A DNA stretch of 64,000 nt from Intestinibacillus sp. Marseille-P6563 (GTDB taxonomy: Bacteria > Bacillota > Clostridia > Oscillospirales > Butyricicoccaceae): positions 558,001 to 622,000 of the forward strand of contig NZ_UWOD01000001.1 in the NCBI RefSeq assembly GCF_900604335.1, read 5' to 3'. Made by a program: the position numbers and the translations under genes. This document shows positions 53,698-61,587 of this stretch, in pieces; the stretch's first letter is position 1, and the number at the start of each line of letters is the position of its first letter. The notes below the pieces were generated by a model. It did no database searches and was not told where the DNA came from. It was given only the letters and a program-made list of their open reading frames with translations.

Positions 53698-54444
53698 TTA
53701 CACTTCTCCCTCTTGAAAGCTATTGATATCCAAACCACGGATTTTTTGAAAATACGCTGCCAGACGATCCCAATCGGTATTGAGAATCAGTTCTTCCGGA
53801 AAATCGATTTCCTCCAGCATCTGCATGGCATCCTGCACTTTGCCGACCATATACGAAATATGCGCATCGCTGGTCACCACGATGGGCACCCGGTACTTCA
53901 TGCACAACTTGGCAATGCTGGTGCAGTTTTTGCGGCTTCCGCGGCGGATGGCCAAGGAATTATTATTGATCTCCACGATTTTCCCAAATTCATTGCACTG
54001 GGAAATGATGCGTTCCTGATCAAAGGCAAATTCTTCCGAGCCCAGATGGCCCAGCGTCGTGACGTATGGATTGCGCAGAATATTTTCCAGCGCCAAGGTG
54101 TGTACTTCAGGGCCAGCCGGCAGGAAGGCCTGCACATGGAACGAGGCGATCACATAATCCAAGTTTTTCAGATACCGCAATTCGATCGGGTCGATGCCGC
54201 CGTCCGGCGGAAGAATGTTGAGTTCCACACCGCGCAGGACTACCACATCGTCAATCTTTCGCGGCACAATGTTCAGATTGGCAAAATGCCACTGATGGGC
54301 GCCATCCTCCATCGCCGGACCGTGATTGGTGATTGCAATCGCACGGTGTCCGGCCCGTTTGGCCCCTTGGACCATTTCGGTCAGCGTACTGTGTGCATGA
54401 TGCGACACATTGGTATGTGTGTGCAAATCTGCAATGATTTTCAT
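53698..54444 (-). CDS. PHP-domain phosphoesterase (YcdX type)
   Basis: 248 residues. The metal-ligand histidines are in ADLHTHTNVSHHAHST (residues 5-20), TNHGPAM and HLGSEEFAF; SDAHISYMVG holds late ligands. This matches the YcdX-type branch of trinuclear PHP hydrolases; the substrate is not established. The ATG at 54444 (MKIIADLHTHT) with a ggaaagga site is preferred over the longer frame. It is the middle gene of hprK-php-ROK. Confidence 0.88.
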   Translation of the reverse strand: MKIIADLHTHTNVSHHAHSTLTEMVQGAKRAGHRAIAITNHGPAMEDGAHQWHFANLNIVPRKIDDVVVLRGVELNILPPDGGIDPIELRYLKNLDYVIASFHVQAFLPAGPEVHTLALENILRNPYVTTLGHLGSEEFAFDQERIISQCNEFGKIVEINNNSLAIRRGSRKNCTSIAKLCMKYRVPIVVTSDAHISYMVGKVQDAMQMLEEIDFPEELILNTDWDRLAAYFQKIRGLDINSFQEGEV

Positions 54445-54510
54445 ATTCGTTCCTTTCCATCCATAAACATGGGCTGCGACACAACCGCCACAGCCCATAC
54501 CATTTTGCTT

Positions 54511-55443
54511 TTAGCCGCCAAACGAGCGGAGCATACGTTCTTGCAGTTCCTTTGCTGCATTGTAACCCATCTTTTTGTAGCGGTTGTTCATCGCTGCAAC
54601 TTCGATGATGACGGCCAGATTTCGGCCCGGCTTGACCGGGATGGTCAAAGACGGCACACGGATGTCCAAAATGCTGGTCGTCTGGCCTTCCAGGCCCAGG
54701 CGGTCATACTGCTTGCCTTCTTCCCAGTTTTCCAGGTTGATGACCATTTCGATCTTTTCGGTCAGCTTAACCGAGCCCACACCAAAGATGCGGCGCACAT
54801 CAACGATACCGATGCCACGCAGCTCGATGAAATACCGAATGACATCCGGCGACGTACCAACCAGAGTCTTGTCCGACACGCGCTTGATCTCGACCGCATC
54901 GTCCGCGATCAGACGGTGGCCGCGCTTGACCAGCTCGATTGCCGTCTCCGACTTACCGACGCCCGAATCGCCCAGCAGCAGAACACCTTCACCGTAGATC
55001 TCAATGAGTACACCATGGAGCGTAATGCGCGGCGCGAGCGACACTTTCAGGGATGCCACGATGGCATTGATGATGGTCGACGTAAATTCATTGGTGCGCA
55101 GCAGCGGGACGCCATATTTCTTTGCCGCTTCCAAACACTCGGGGAAAATATCGATGTTGCGCGAGATAATCATGGCCGGGATACCGGCAGAAAACAGACG
55201 CTCAAAAATCTCGGTGCGCTTTTCCGGTTCAAAGCTTTCAACATAGGTGGTTTCCACCTTGCCCATGACCTGCAAACGGTTGGGGTCAAAAAAGTCAAAA
55301 AAGCCGGCAAGCTGCAAACCCGGGCGGCTCACGTCATCCTTGGTGATTTCTATTTTATCAAATCCGTCCGGCCCGTAGATCACTTCAAAATTAAATTCCT
55401 GGATCAGATCACCCAGGCAAACGCCAAACTCTTTTAGCTGCAT
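54511..55443 (-). CDS. hprK: HPr kinase/phosphorylase HprK
   Basis: 310 residues. The N-terminal HprK domain has MIISRNIDIFPE and the C-terminal kinase has Walker A LGDSGVGKSETA (about 155-166) and the family signature IRYFIELRGIGIVDVRRIFG (split ELRGIGIVDVRRIFG). It phosphorylates HPr on serine in response to fructose-1,6-bisphosphate and thereby steers catabolite repression and PTS uptake. The ATG at 55443 (MQLKEFGVCLG) follows gggagg 9 nt upstream. Confidence 0.96.
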   Translation of the reverse strand: MQLKEFGVCLGDLIQEFNFEVIYGPDGFDKIEITKDDVSRPGLQLAGFFDFFDPNRLQVMGKVETTYVESFEPEKRTEIFERLFSAGIPAMIISRNIDIFPECLEAAKKYGVPLLRTNEFTSTIINAIVASLKVSLAPRITLHGVLIEIYGEGVLLLGDSGVGKSETAIELVKRGHRLIADDAVEIKRVSDKTLVGTSPDVIRYFIELRGIGIVDVRRIFGVGSVKLTEKIEMVINLENWEEGKQYDRLGLEGQTTSILDIRVPSLTIPVKPGRNLAVIIEVAAMNNRYKKMGYNAAKELQERMLRSFGG

Positions 55444-55646
55444 TCTTAAAGCCCTCCCAGTATTTTGGAGAATCGTTATGGTTATTATAACGGATTTTTC
55501 TGTTTTTTTCAACGCTTCCCGCAGAAGCCGGGACATATTTTTTTCCTCTTTCAAATTATTTTGTCAAATAGGCTTGCATTCCGGATGACTTTGTGGTAAT
55601 ATAATATGCGTTACTCAATGCCTTGTAGATAAGGAGGTGCAGGAAA

Positions 55647-55835
55647 ATGGCAAAGTGCGATATTTGCGGCAAGGGCGTTACCTTCGGTATTAAGGTTTCC
55701 CACTCCCACAGACGTTCCAACCGGACTTGGAAGCCGAATGTCCGTCGTGTAAAGGCTATTGTAGACGGTACTCCCCGCCATGTCAACGTATGTACTCGGT
55801 GCCTCCGCTCCGGCAAGGTTACCCGCGCTATCTAA
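55647..55835 (+). CDS. rpmB: 50S ribosomal protein L28
   Basis: 62 residues, AKCDICGKGVTFGIKVSHSH to VNVCTRCLRSGKVTRAI. It is the zinc-binding (CxxC...CxxC, C+) form of L28. It binds 23S rRNA near the exit-tunnel region of the large subunit. An aaggaggtg site precedes the ATG, and a strong terminator follows, so it is a monocistronic gene. Confidence 0.97.
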   Translation: MAKCDICGKGVTFGIKVSHSHRRSNRTWKPNVRRVKAIVDGTPRHVNVCTRCLRSGKVTRAI

Positions 55836-55860
55836 GCGCCCGTACATTGACCAAAATGAA

Positions 55861-55887
55861 CCGCTCTGTTTTCAGAGCGGTTTTTTT
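55861..55887 (+). terminator. rpmB terminator
   Basis: ccgctctg/cagagcgg with a tttt loop and a run of seven T. Confidence 0.92.
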
Positions 55888-55904
55888 CATGCGCAAAAAC
55901 CAAC

Positions 55905-55928
55905 GGCCGTCCGCTTATGCGGACGGCC
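55905..55928. terminator. Hairpin between rpmB and the MerR gene
   Basis: ggccgtccgc/gcggacggcc with loop ttat, T-rich on both sides. It probably ends the minus-strand MerR transcript. Confidence 0.7.
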
Positions 55929-55936
55929 TTCTTTTG

Positions 55937-56644
55937 TTATGTCTGATAGGGATACGCATACGCAAATTTAAAGCCGTAGGTATTGACCGTAAAAAACGGC
56001 AGAAACACCCGCAAGAGTCCCTTCAGTTCCAGCATATGCGGCTGCTCCAAAAGAAACAGATATTTCTTTCCGTCCACGTAGGCCACCGGTTCCAGACCTT
56101 CGTGCACGATGTCCAGCGTACGGTGCTCCCGCCTGCAATACTCCATCAATTCATTGGTGAAATCTTCGCGCTTTAAAATAGGGTCCTGGGGCTCAAACCA
56201 AAACTCCGGGGTCGGCCAGATGTTTTTGGCTCTCGTCAGATAGTCATACGCAATGTTGATAAAGCGCTGTCCCAGGCTTTCCTGGCGGTCCATCTCTTGC
56301 AGGTATCCATCGACCGCCAGTCCTTCCAAACGCACAGGAGCCGATTGCAGCTCCCGGCAGATGCGGTCGATCTGTTTGAGATTCATCTGCTCTTGGCGCA
56401 ACTCTTCCCGCCGCAAATCAATGCAATCGCGCAGGGTGATCTCCCCTTCCAGCGTCTGCTTGATGCAGGCCAGGGAGATCCCCAGACGGCGTAAAAATTT
56501 AATCTGTTTCAGGCGTTCCAAATCGTCAGGGCCATAGTCCCGATATGCACCACACCGCTTGGGATGGAGCAGACCTTCCTGCTCATAAAAGCGAATGTTC
56601 TTTTCGGTTATCCCGATCTGTTCTGCCACTTGTTTGATTCGCAT
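55937..56644 (-). CDS. MerR-family regulator
   Basis: 235 residues. The MerR winged helix starts MRIKQVAEQIGITEKNIRFYEQEGLL and reads CGAYRDYGPDDLERLKQIKFLRRLG, then a coiled-coil helix (LRREELRQEQMNLKQIDRIC). The C-terminal domain of about 110 residues with several aromatic residues (FWFEPQDPIL) is of unknown ligand. The ATG at 56644 is the family-like start. It is followed downstream by no partner gene; target genes are unknown. Confidence 0.87.
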   Translation of the reverse strand: MRIKQVAEQIGITEKNIRFYEQEGLLHPKRCGAYRDYGPDDLERLKQIKFLRRLGISLACIKQTLEGEITLRDCIDLRREELRQEQMNLKQIDRICRELQSAPVRLEGLAVDGYLQEMDRQESLGQRFINIAYDYLTRAKNIWPTPEFWFEPQDPILKREDFTNELMEYCRREHRTLDIVHEGLEPVAYVDGKKYLFLLEQPHMLELKGLLRVFLPFFTVNTYGFKFAYAYPYQT

Positions 56645-56735
56645 CGTGATCACCTCTCTTCGTCTGTCATCATACACCTTCCACCAAGGGGAAAGTCAAG
56701 AGAATTTGAAAAATTTCTTCCGAAAAAAATAAAAA

Positions 56736-56763
56736 AACAGGACGAGCCTGGGCTCGTCCTGTT
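56736..56763 (-). terminator. Terminator of the symporter gene
   Basis: aacaggacgagcc/ggctcgtcctgtt with a 2-nt loop, followed on the minus strand by ttttttatt. Confidence 0.9.
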
Positions 56764-56776
56764 TTGCATTCCAGTG

Positions 56777-58495
56777 TTATTCCTGCACCATTTCAGCTGC
56801 CGAAGTCTGGTTCTCCAGATAGCGCTGATAGGTGGATGTGTCGCTCTTGCCAAAGCCAAGGGGCGAGAAGATGATATACGCCAATACCATGATGAGCAGC
56901 GTAACCGTTGCCCAGAACTTGCCGTGCTTCCACGGAGTCAGGTCAACCGCACCAGCATCCTTCAGAACGAAATCGGTCGGACGCGGGTTCTTCTTGACGA
57001 TGACCCACATGAGCAGCATGTCAAAGATGAACAGTACAGCGGTGAAGTACAGATAGTGTACATCCTTCAGCCACGGAATCACATTACGCAGACCAAACTG
57101 GAGCGTAAAGTACAGCACAACGTGTACCGGGATAACGATCTTGGCCGCAATGGACGGAACCTTCTTCCAGAAGAAGCCGCACAGCAGGCAAACGAAGATC
57201 GGGGTATTGAACGCTGCAAACGCCGAGTTTACGAAGCTGGTGATACCGCCCATGTACAGCATGAACGGGCTCATGATGGTCGAAATAACTGCAACAACCG
57301 TACCGAAATTCTGACCGATCTTAACCATACGGGCATCGGATGCCGTGGGGTTAAACAGCGGACGGTGAATATCGAGTGCATAGATGGTCGATGCCGAGTT
57401 CAGAACCGAGTTGAACGAGGACAAGATCGCGCCAAACATAACGGCTGCGAAGAAGCCCAGTACCGGCTTAGGCATAACCTCTGCAACCAGCATCGGGTAT
57501 GCGGAGTCGCCGCTGCCCCAGTCCTGGCCCGGGTAAGCCAGTGCGCAGATAACGCCCGGCACAACGATGATCAGCGGAGTCATGATCTTCAGGAAACCTG
57601 CGAATACCGCGCCCTTCTGTGCTTCCTTCAGGTTCTTTGCACCAAAGGCACGCTGGATGATCGACTGGTTGGTTGCCCAATAGTACATGTTGTTGACCAG
57701 CAGGCCGGTCAGCAGCAGCGGCCACGGCAGCCACGGCTCGGGCGAGTTGGCCTCGTTGATCGAGTTGAGGTAAGCCGGGTCGGTATGTAAGAACTTATCA
57801 AAGCCATCCAGGAAGCTGCCATCGCCGCCGAGCTGGCCGGACAGGAACATCAGGCCAAAGACCGGCACCAGCAGACCGCCGACAATCAGACCCAGACCAT
57901 TGATGGAGTCCGACAGCGCGATTGCCTTCAGGCCGCCAAAGATCGCATAGATGGAACCTACGATTGCGGTTGCCACACAAACCAGCGCAATCGCAGCAAA
58001 ATAAGAAATGTTCAAAAGCTTGTCAATGCCGAAAATGTTGACGAATACCTGTGCACCTGCGTACAGGATGTTCGGCAGCATGATGACAACATAGCTGAGC
58101 AGAACGATGATGGATACCAAACGACGGGTGCCTTCATCGTAACGCTCCCGGAAAAATTCCGGTACGGTCGTCAGACCGGTTTTCAAATACTTCGGCATCA
58201 GCACGAACGCCAGAATAACCAGCGCGATTGCTGAGGTTACTTCCCAGCCCATCGTACTCATACCAACACGAACGGCCTGGCCGTTGTTACCGACCAGCTG
58301 TTCTGCCGACAGGTTGGTCATCAGCAGCGAACCTGCAATGACCGGACCAGTCAGACCACGGCCAGCCAGATAGTAGCCGTCTTGCGTGTCCAAGTTATCA
58401 CCGCGCGTTTTCCACCAAGAGATAATTGCAACAAGCGCCGTGAAGCCCACAAATGTGATCGCAGTAAAAGCAATAGAATTGAAAAACTGCATCAT
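56777..58495 (-). CDS. Sodium:solute symporter (SSS family, SGLT-like)
   Basis: 572 residues with about 14 hydrophobic segments. Conserved SSS motifs are GRGLTGPVIAGSLLMTNLSAEQLVG (~45-70, sodium-site helix), AIFGGLKAIALSDSINGLGL and NQSIIQRAFGAKN. It resembles the galactose/glucose branch (vSGLT-like). It cotransports Na+ with a sugar or related solute across the membrane. It is monocistronic; the 435-bp upstream gap holds its promoter but no recognised operator. Confidence 0.9.
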   Translation of the reverse strand: MMQFFNSIAFTAITFVGFTALVAIISWWKTRGDNLDTQDGYYLAGRGLTGPVIAGSLLMTNLSAEQLVGNNGQAVRVGMSTMGWEVTSAIALVILAFVLMPKYLKTGLTTVPEFFRERYDEGTRRLVSIIVLLSYVVIMLPNILYAGAQVFVNIFGIDKLLNISYFAAIALVCVATAIVGSIYAIFGGLKAIALSDSINGLGLIVGGLLVPVFGLMFLSGQLGGDGSFLDGFDKFLHTDPAYLNSINEANSPEPWLPWPLLLTGLLVNNMYYWATNQSIIQRAFGAKNLKEAQKGAVFAGFLKIMTPLIIVVPGVICALAYPGQDWGSGDSAYPMLVAEVMPKPVLGFFAAVMFGAILSSFNSVLNSASTIYALDIHRPLFNPTASDARMVKIGQNFGTVVAVISTIMSPFMLYMGGITSFVNSAFAAFNTPIFVCLLCGFFWKKVPSIAAKIVIPVHVVLYFTLQFGLRNVIPWLKDVHYLYFTAVLFIFDMLLMWVIVKKNPRPTDFVLKDAGAVDLTPWKHGKFWATVTLLIMVLAYIIFSPLGFGKSDTSTYQRYLENQTSAAEMVQE

Positions 58496-58900
58496 ATTCT
58501 CCCTTTCTCTTTACGAACTTTCCCAGGCCTTGCCCCCCCTTTGGACAATACCTGTGCATGCATAGACAATTCTTTTATCTTGCGGTTCTGTGCTTTTTCA
58601 CATCTCCCTTCTTCCTGAAAGCAAAAATTTTCGATTCGAATTTTGAATTGTCCAATCTTTGCATATAAATGATAACATCTTGGTCTTTTACTTTCAAATA
58701 TATTTTCTATCATTTAGTATTTTTGTTTATTTGCACACATGTTGGGTTTCTTCTGTACGGACATTTCACATTTTTGTGATAAGATTCGCAAACTGACCGC
58801 GTTTTTTCACCGTATCTAAAGATGACTCCCCTTTTAATTACGAAGTATAGTTTTGTTTCCTTGCGGTTTTTACTGCATTTTCCATATTGTTTATAACAAA
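58496..58900. other. AT-rich intergenic region
   Basis: About 400 nt between the symporter start and the pcrA terminator. No gene is visible. It should contain the symporter promoter on the minus strand; only a weak candidate box was seen, and no clear palindrome. Confidence 0.4.
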
Positions 58901-58925
58901 AACCCCCAGATAAAATCTGGGGGTT
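58901..58925 (-). terminator. pcrA terminator
   Basis: aacccccagat/atctgggggtt with a 3-nt loop and T run on the minus strand. Confidence 0.92.
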
Positions 58926-58932
58926 CTTTACC

Positions 58933-61344
58933 TTAAATTCGTGTCATAAACTGCATGGCGCTCTTGGCCATCAGTCGTTTGGTGCCCTTGGTATCGAAGG
59001 CGATTTCCAGCAATTCGTCGCCACCCATAGGCTTGACCGATAGCACCATACCCTCGCCAAAGGCCTTGTGCCGTACCCGATCGCCCGGTTTGAACGACGG
59101 CGCCGCACCCGCTGCCTGGGCTGCTTTTCGCTCAGCTGCCGCAGCCGTGCGATACGCCTGACTGACCGAAAAGGCTGCCCGCTTTTGATAGGTCCGCTCC
59201 TGTTCTTCCATCGCGTTGCGCTGGGCCTGCGCCCGCTCGGAAATATTGGAGTCAATCAAATCCTTCGGGATTTCTTCGAGAAAACGGGACGGTTTGGAAT
59301 ACTGAGTCCGGCCATAGAGCATGCGCCGCTCGGCACAGGTCAGATACAGCTGCTCCTTGGCGCGCGTCACGGCAACATAGCACAAGCGCCGTTCTTCCTC
59401 CAAAGTTTCATCATCTGCTTCGGCCCGCATCGACGGGAACAGACCATCCTCCATACCGCACAAAAATACATTGGGGAATTCCAAGCCCTTGGCCGAGTGC
59501 ATGGTCATCAGCAGCACGGCGTCCTCGTTTTCGTCGGTGTGGTCGGCGTCGGTATACAGCGCCATCTCCTCCAGGAAACCAGCGAGCGACGGCTCTTCGG
59601 CCTTTTCCTGATATTCGACCAGGTTGGACTTGAGTTCCATAATATTTTCGGCCCGGCCGCGCGACTCCATATCGCCCTTGGCTTCCAGAGCGGCCAAATA
59701 GCCAGTCTGCTCGAGGAGTTCATCATACAATTCCGGCAAAGTCAAAAATTCTTGCTGCTGCCGGAGATTGTCGATCATCCGGCCGAATTTCTCCATCGCG
59801 CCCGCGCCGCGGGACAGCGCCGGGAACCGGCTGGCATTTCGGACGACTTCATGCAGTTCCAGTCCGTTGGCGGCTGCTTCCTGCTCGGCCAGTTCGACCG
59901 AACGGTCGCCAATCTTGCGCGCCGGTACGTTGATGATGCGCTTGAGCCGCAGAGTGTCCGACGGATTTTCAATGATCCAGAGATAGGCGAACATGTCACG
60001 AATCTCCGCGCGCGAGAAGAAGTCACGACCCTTATAAATCCGGTACGGGATGGAGTTGCGACGGAATGCGCCTTCGATGTTGTTGGAAAGCACGTTGTTG
60101 CGATACAGCACCGCGAAATCGCTCCACTTTTTGCCCTTTGACACACCTTCCACGATGCAGTCGGCAATATAAGCCGCTTCGCTTTCCTGCGTATCCGAAC
60201 GGTGCAGACGGATTTTCGCGCCGCCCGCCTTTTCGGTCCACAGCTCTTTGCCCTTGCGGTACTGGTTGTGGCGGATGATCTCATTGGCCGCACACAAAAT
60301 CGTATCGGTCGAACGGTAGTTCTGTTCCAGACGGATGGTGCGCGCGTTCTGGTACTGGTGTTCAAATTCCAAAATGTTAGCGATGGTTGCGCCGCGGAAT
60401 TTATAGATACTCTGATCGTCGTCGCCTACGACACAGATGTTATGATGCCCACCAGCCAGCAGGCTGGTAAGCACATACTGCGCATGGTTGGTGTCCTGAT
60501 ATTCGTCGACTAGCACATAACGGAACTTGTCCTGATAATAGGACAGCACATCCTCATTCTGCCGCAGCAGCTGAACGGTCTTGAAAATGATATCGTCAAA
60601 GTCCAGCGCATTGGCATTTTTGAGCGCTTTTTGATAGAGCGTATAGATCTCAGCAATCTTGCCCTTATAGTAGTCATCCTTCACCTCGGCGGCATAGGCC
60701 TTGGGAGAAATCAGATTATCCTTGGCACGCGAAATGGTGTTCATGACCGCCCGCGCATCGAAAACCTTTTCGTCCAGCTTTAAGCTGCGCAGAATGTCTA
60801 CCATCACTCGCTTTTTATCGTCCTCATCGTAGATGGTGAAGCTCTTATCATACCCGAGCCGCTCAATGTCGCGGCGGAGAATGCGCAAGCAGGCGGTGTG
60901 GAAGGTATACGCCCAAATCGCGTCCGCGTCCTGCTCCCCCACGGCTCGTACCAGACGTTCTTTCAGTTCACGCGCAGCCTTGTTGGTAAAGGTGATGGCA
61001 ATCACTTCCCACGGCCGGGCCGGTTCCACGGCGCACAGCCATTCGGCGCGCTGTTCGCATTCGGGCTTGGGATCATTCAGATAATCCAGTAAGAAGCGCA
61101 AATCATCCGGTGTCGCGTTCGAGGGTGCATATTCACACTGTGCTCCCCGACCAAAGCGCAGGATGTTGATAATGCGCTGGATCAGCACGGTCGTCTTGCC
61201 GCTGCCTGCACCCGCCAAGATCAAAAGCGGTCCTTCGGTCTGTAAGACCGCTTCGCGCTGCATCTCATTGAGATGTGCAAATCGCTGCTCAATGATCGCC
61301 CGCCGGATGGAGGCATATTGTATATCGAATTTGGTTAGTTCCAT
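58933..61344 (-). CDS. pcrA: ATP-dependent DNA helicase PcrA/UvrD
   Basis: 803 residues of superfamily I. Walker A GAGSGKTT (~43-50), TFTNKAARELKER, TFHT, the DEYQDTN box, GDDDQSIYKFRGA, YRSTDTI, and the late MTMHSAKGLEFPNVF and VAVTRAK motifs are all present. The C-terminal tail ends in the small Tudor-like segment FKPGDRVRHKAFGEGMV typical of PcrA, which binds RNA polymerase. It unwinds DNA in repair and rolling-circle replication. The ATG at 61344 begins MELTKFDIQYASI. Confidence 0.95.
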   Translation of the reverse strand: MELTKFDIQYASIRRAIIEQRFAHLNEMQREAVLQTEGPLLILAGAGSGKTTVLIQRIINILRFGRGAQCEYAPSNATPDDLRFLLDYLNDPKPECEQRAEWLCAVEPARPWEVIAITFTNKAARELKERLVRAVGEQDADAIWAYTFHTACLRILRRDIERLGYDKSFTIYDEDDKKRVMVDILRSLKLDEKVFDARAVMNTISRAKDNLISPKAYAAEVKDDYYKGKIAEIYTLYQKALKNANALDFDDIIFKTVQLLRQNEDVLSYYQDKFRYVLVDEYQDTNHAQYVLTSLLAGGHHNICVVGDDDQSIYKFRGATIANILEFEHQYQNARTIRLEQNYRSTDTILCAANEIIRHNQYRKGKELWTEKAGGAKIRLHRSDTQESEAAYIADCIVEGVSKGKKWSDFAVLYRNNVLSNNIEGAFRRNSIPYRIYKGRDFFSRAEIRDMFAYLWIIENPSDTLRLKRIINVPARKIGDRSVELAEQEAAANGLELHEVVRNASRFPALSRGAGAMEKFGRMIDNLRQQQEFLTLPELYDELLEQTGYLAALEAKGDMESRGRAENIMELKSNLVEYQEKAEEPSLAGFLEEMALYTDADHTDENEDAVLLMTMHSAKGLEFPNVFLCGMEDGLFPSMRAEADDETLEEERRLCYVAVTRAKEQLYLTCAERRMLYGRTQYSKPSRFLEEIPKDLIDSNISERAQAQRNAMEEQERTYQKRAAFSVSQAYRTAAAAERKAAQAAGAAPSFKPGDRVRHKAFGEGMVLSVKPMGGDELLEIAFDTKGTKRLMAKSAMQFMTRI

Positions 61345-61528
61345 GGTTTCATTCCTTTTTCTCGTTTTGCTCGCCAAAGCACCAATATAATAGAAGCGGT
61401 ATCCAAACCGCTATGCGGCTATTATACCATAGCCGCACTTGCCGGCGCAAGTCTTGTAAAACAGATGTTCGATTTTATAATTCTTCCCGACGCATCACGA
61501 AATGGCTGCAAACGCATCCAACAAACAA

Positions 61529-61558
61529 ACGGCAGGCCCGTTTTCTCCGGCCTGCCGT
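61529..61558 (-). terminator. Terminator of the c-di-GMP phosphodiesterase
   Basis: acggcaggcc/ggcctgccgt with a ~10-nt loop; on the minus strand a gtttg stretch follows. The T run is weak. Confidence 0.55.
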
Positions 61559-61587
61559 CTGACATGATTGAGTTGTTGGCTACGGTG

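Noticed and set aside
53713-55437. 574-codon open frame opposite PHP and hprK genes
   Set aside because: It spans two well-identified genes on the opposite strand, has His/Asp-rich shadow composition and no domain.
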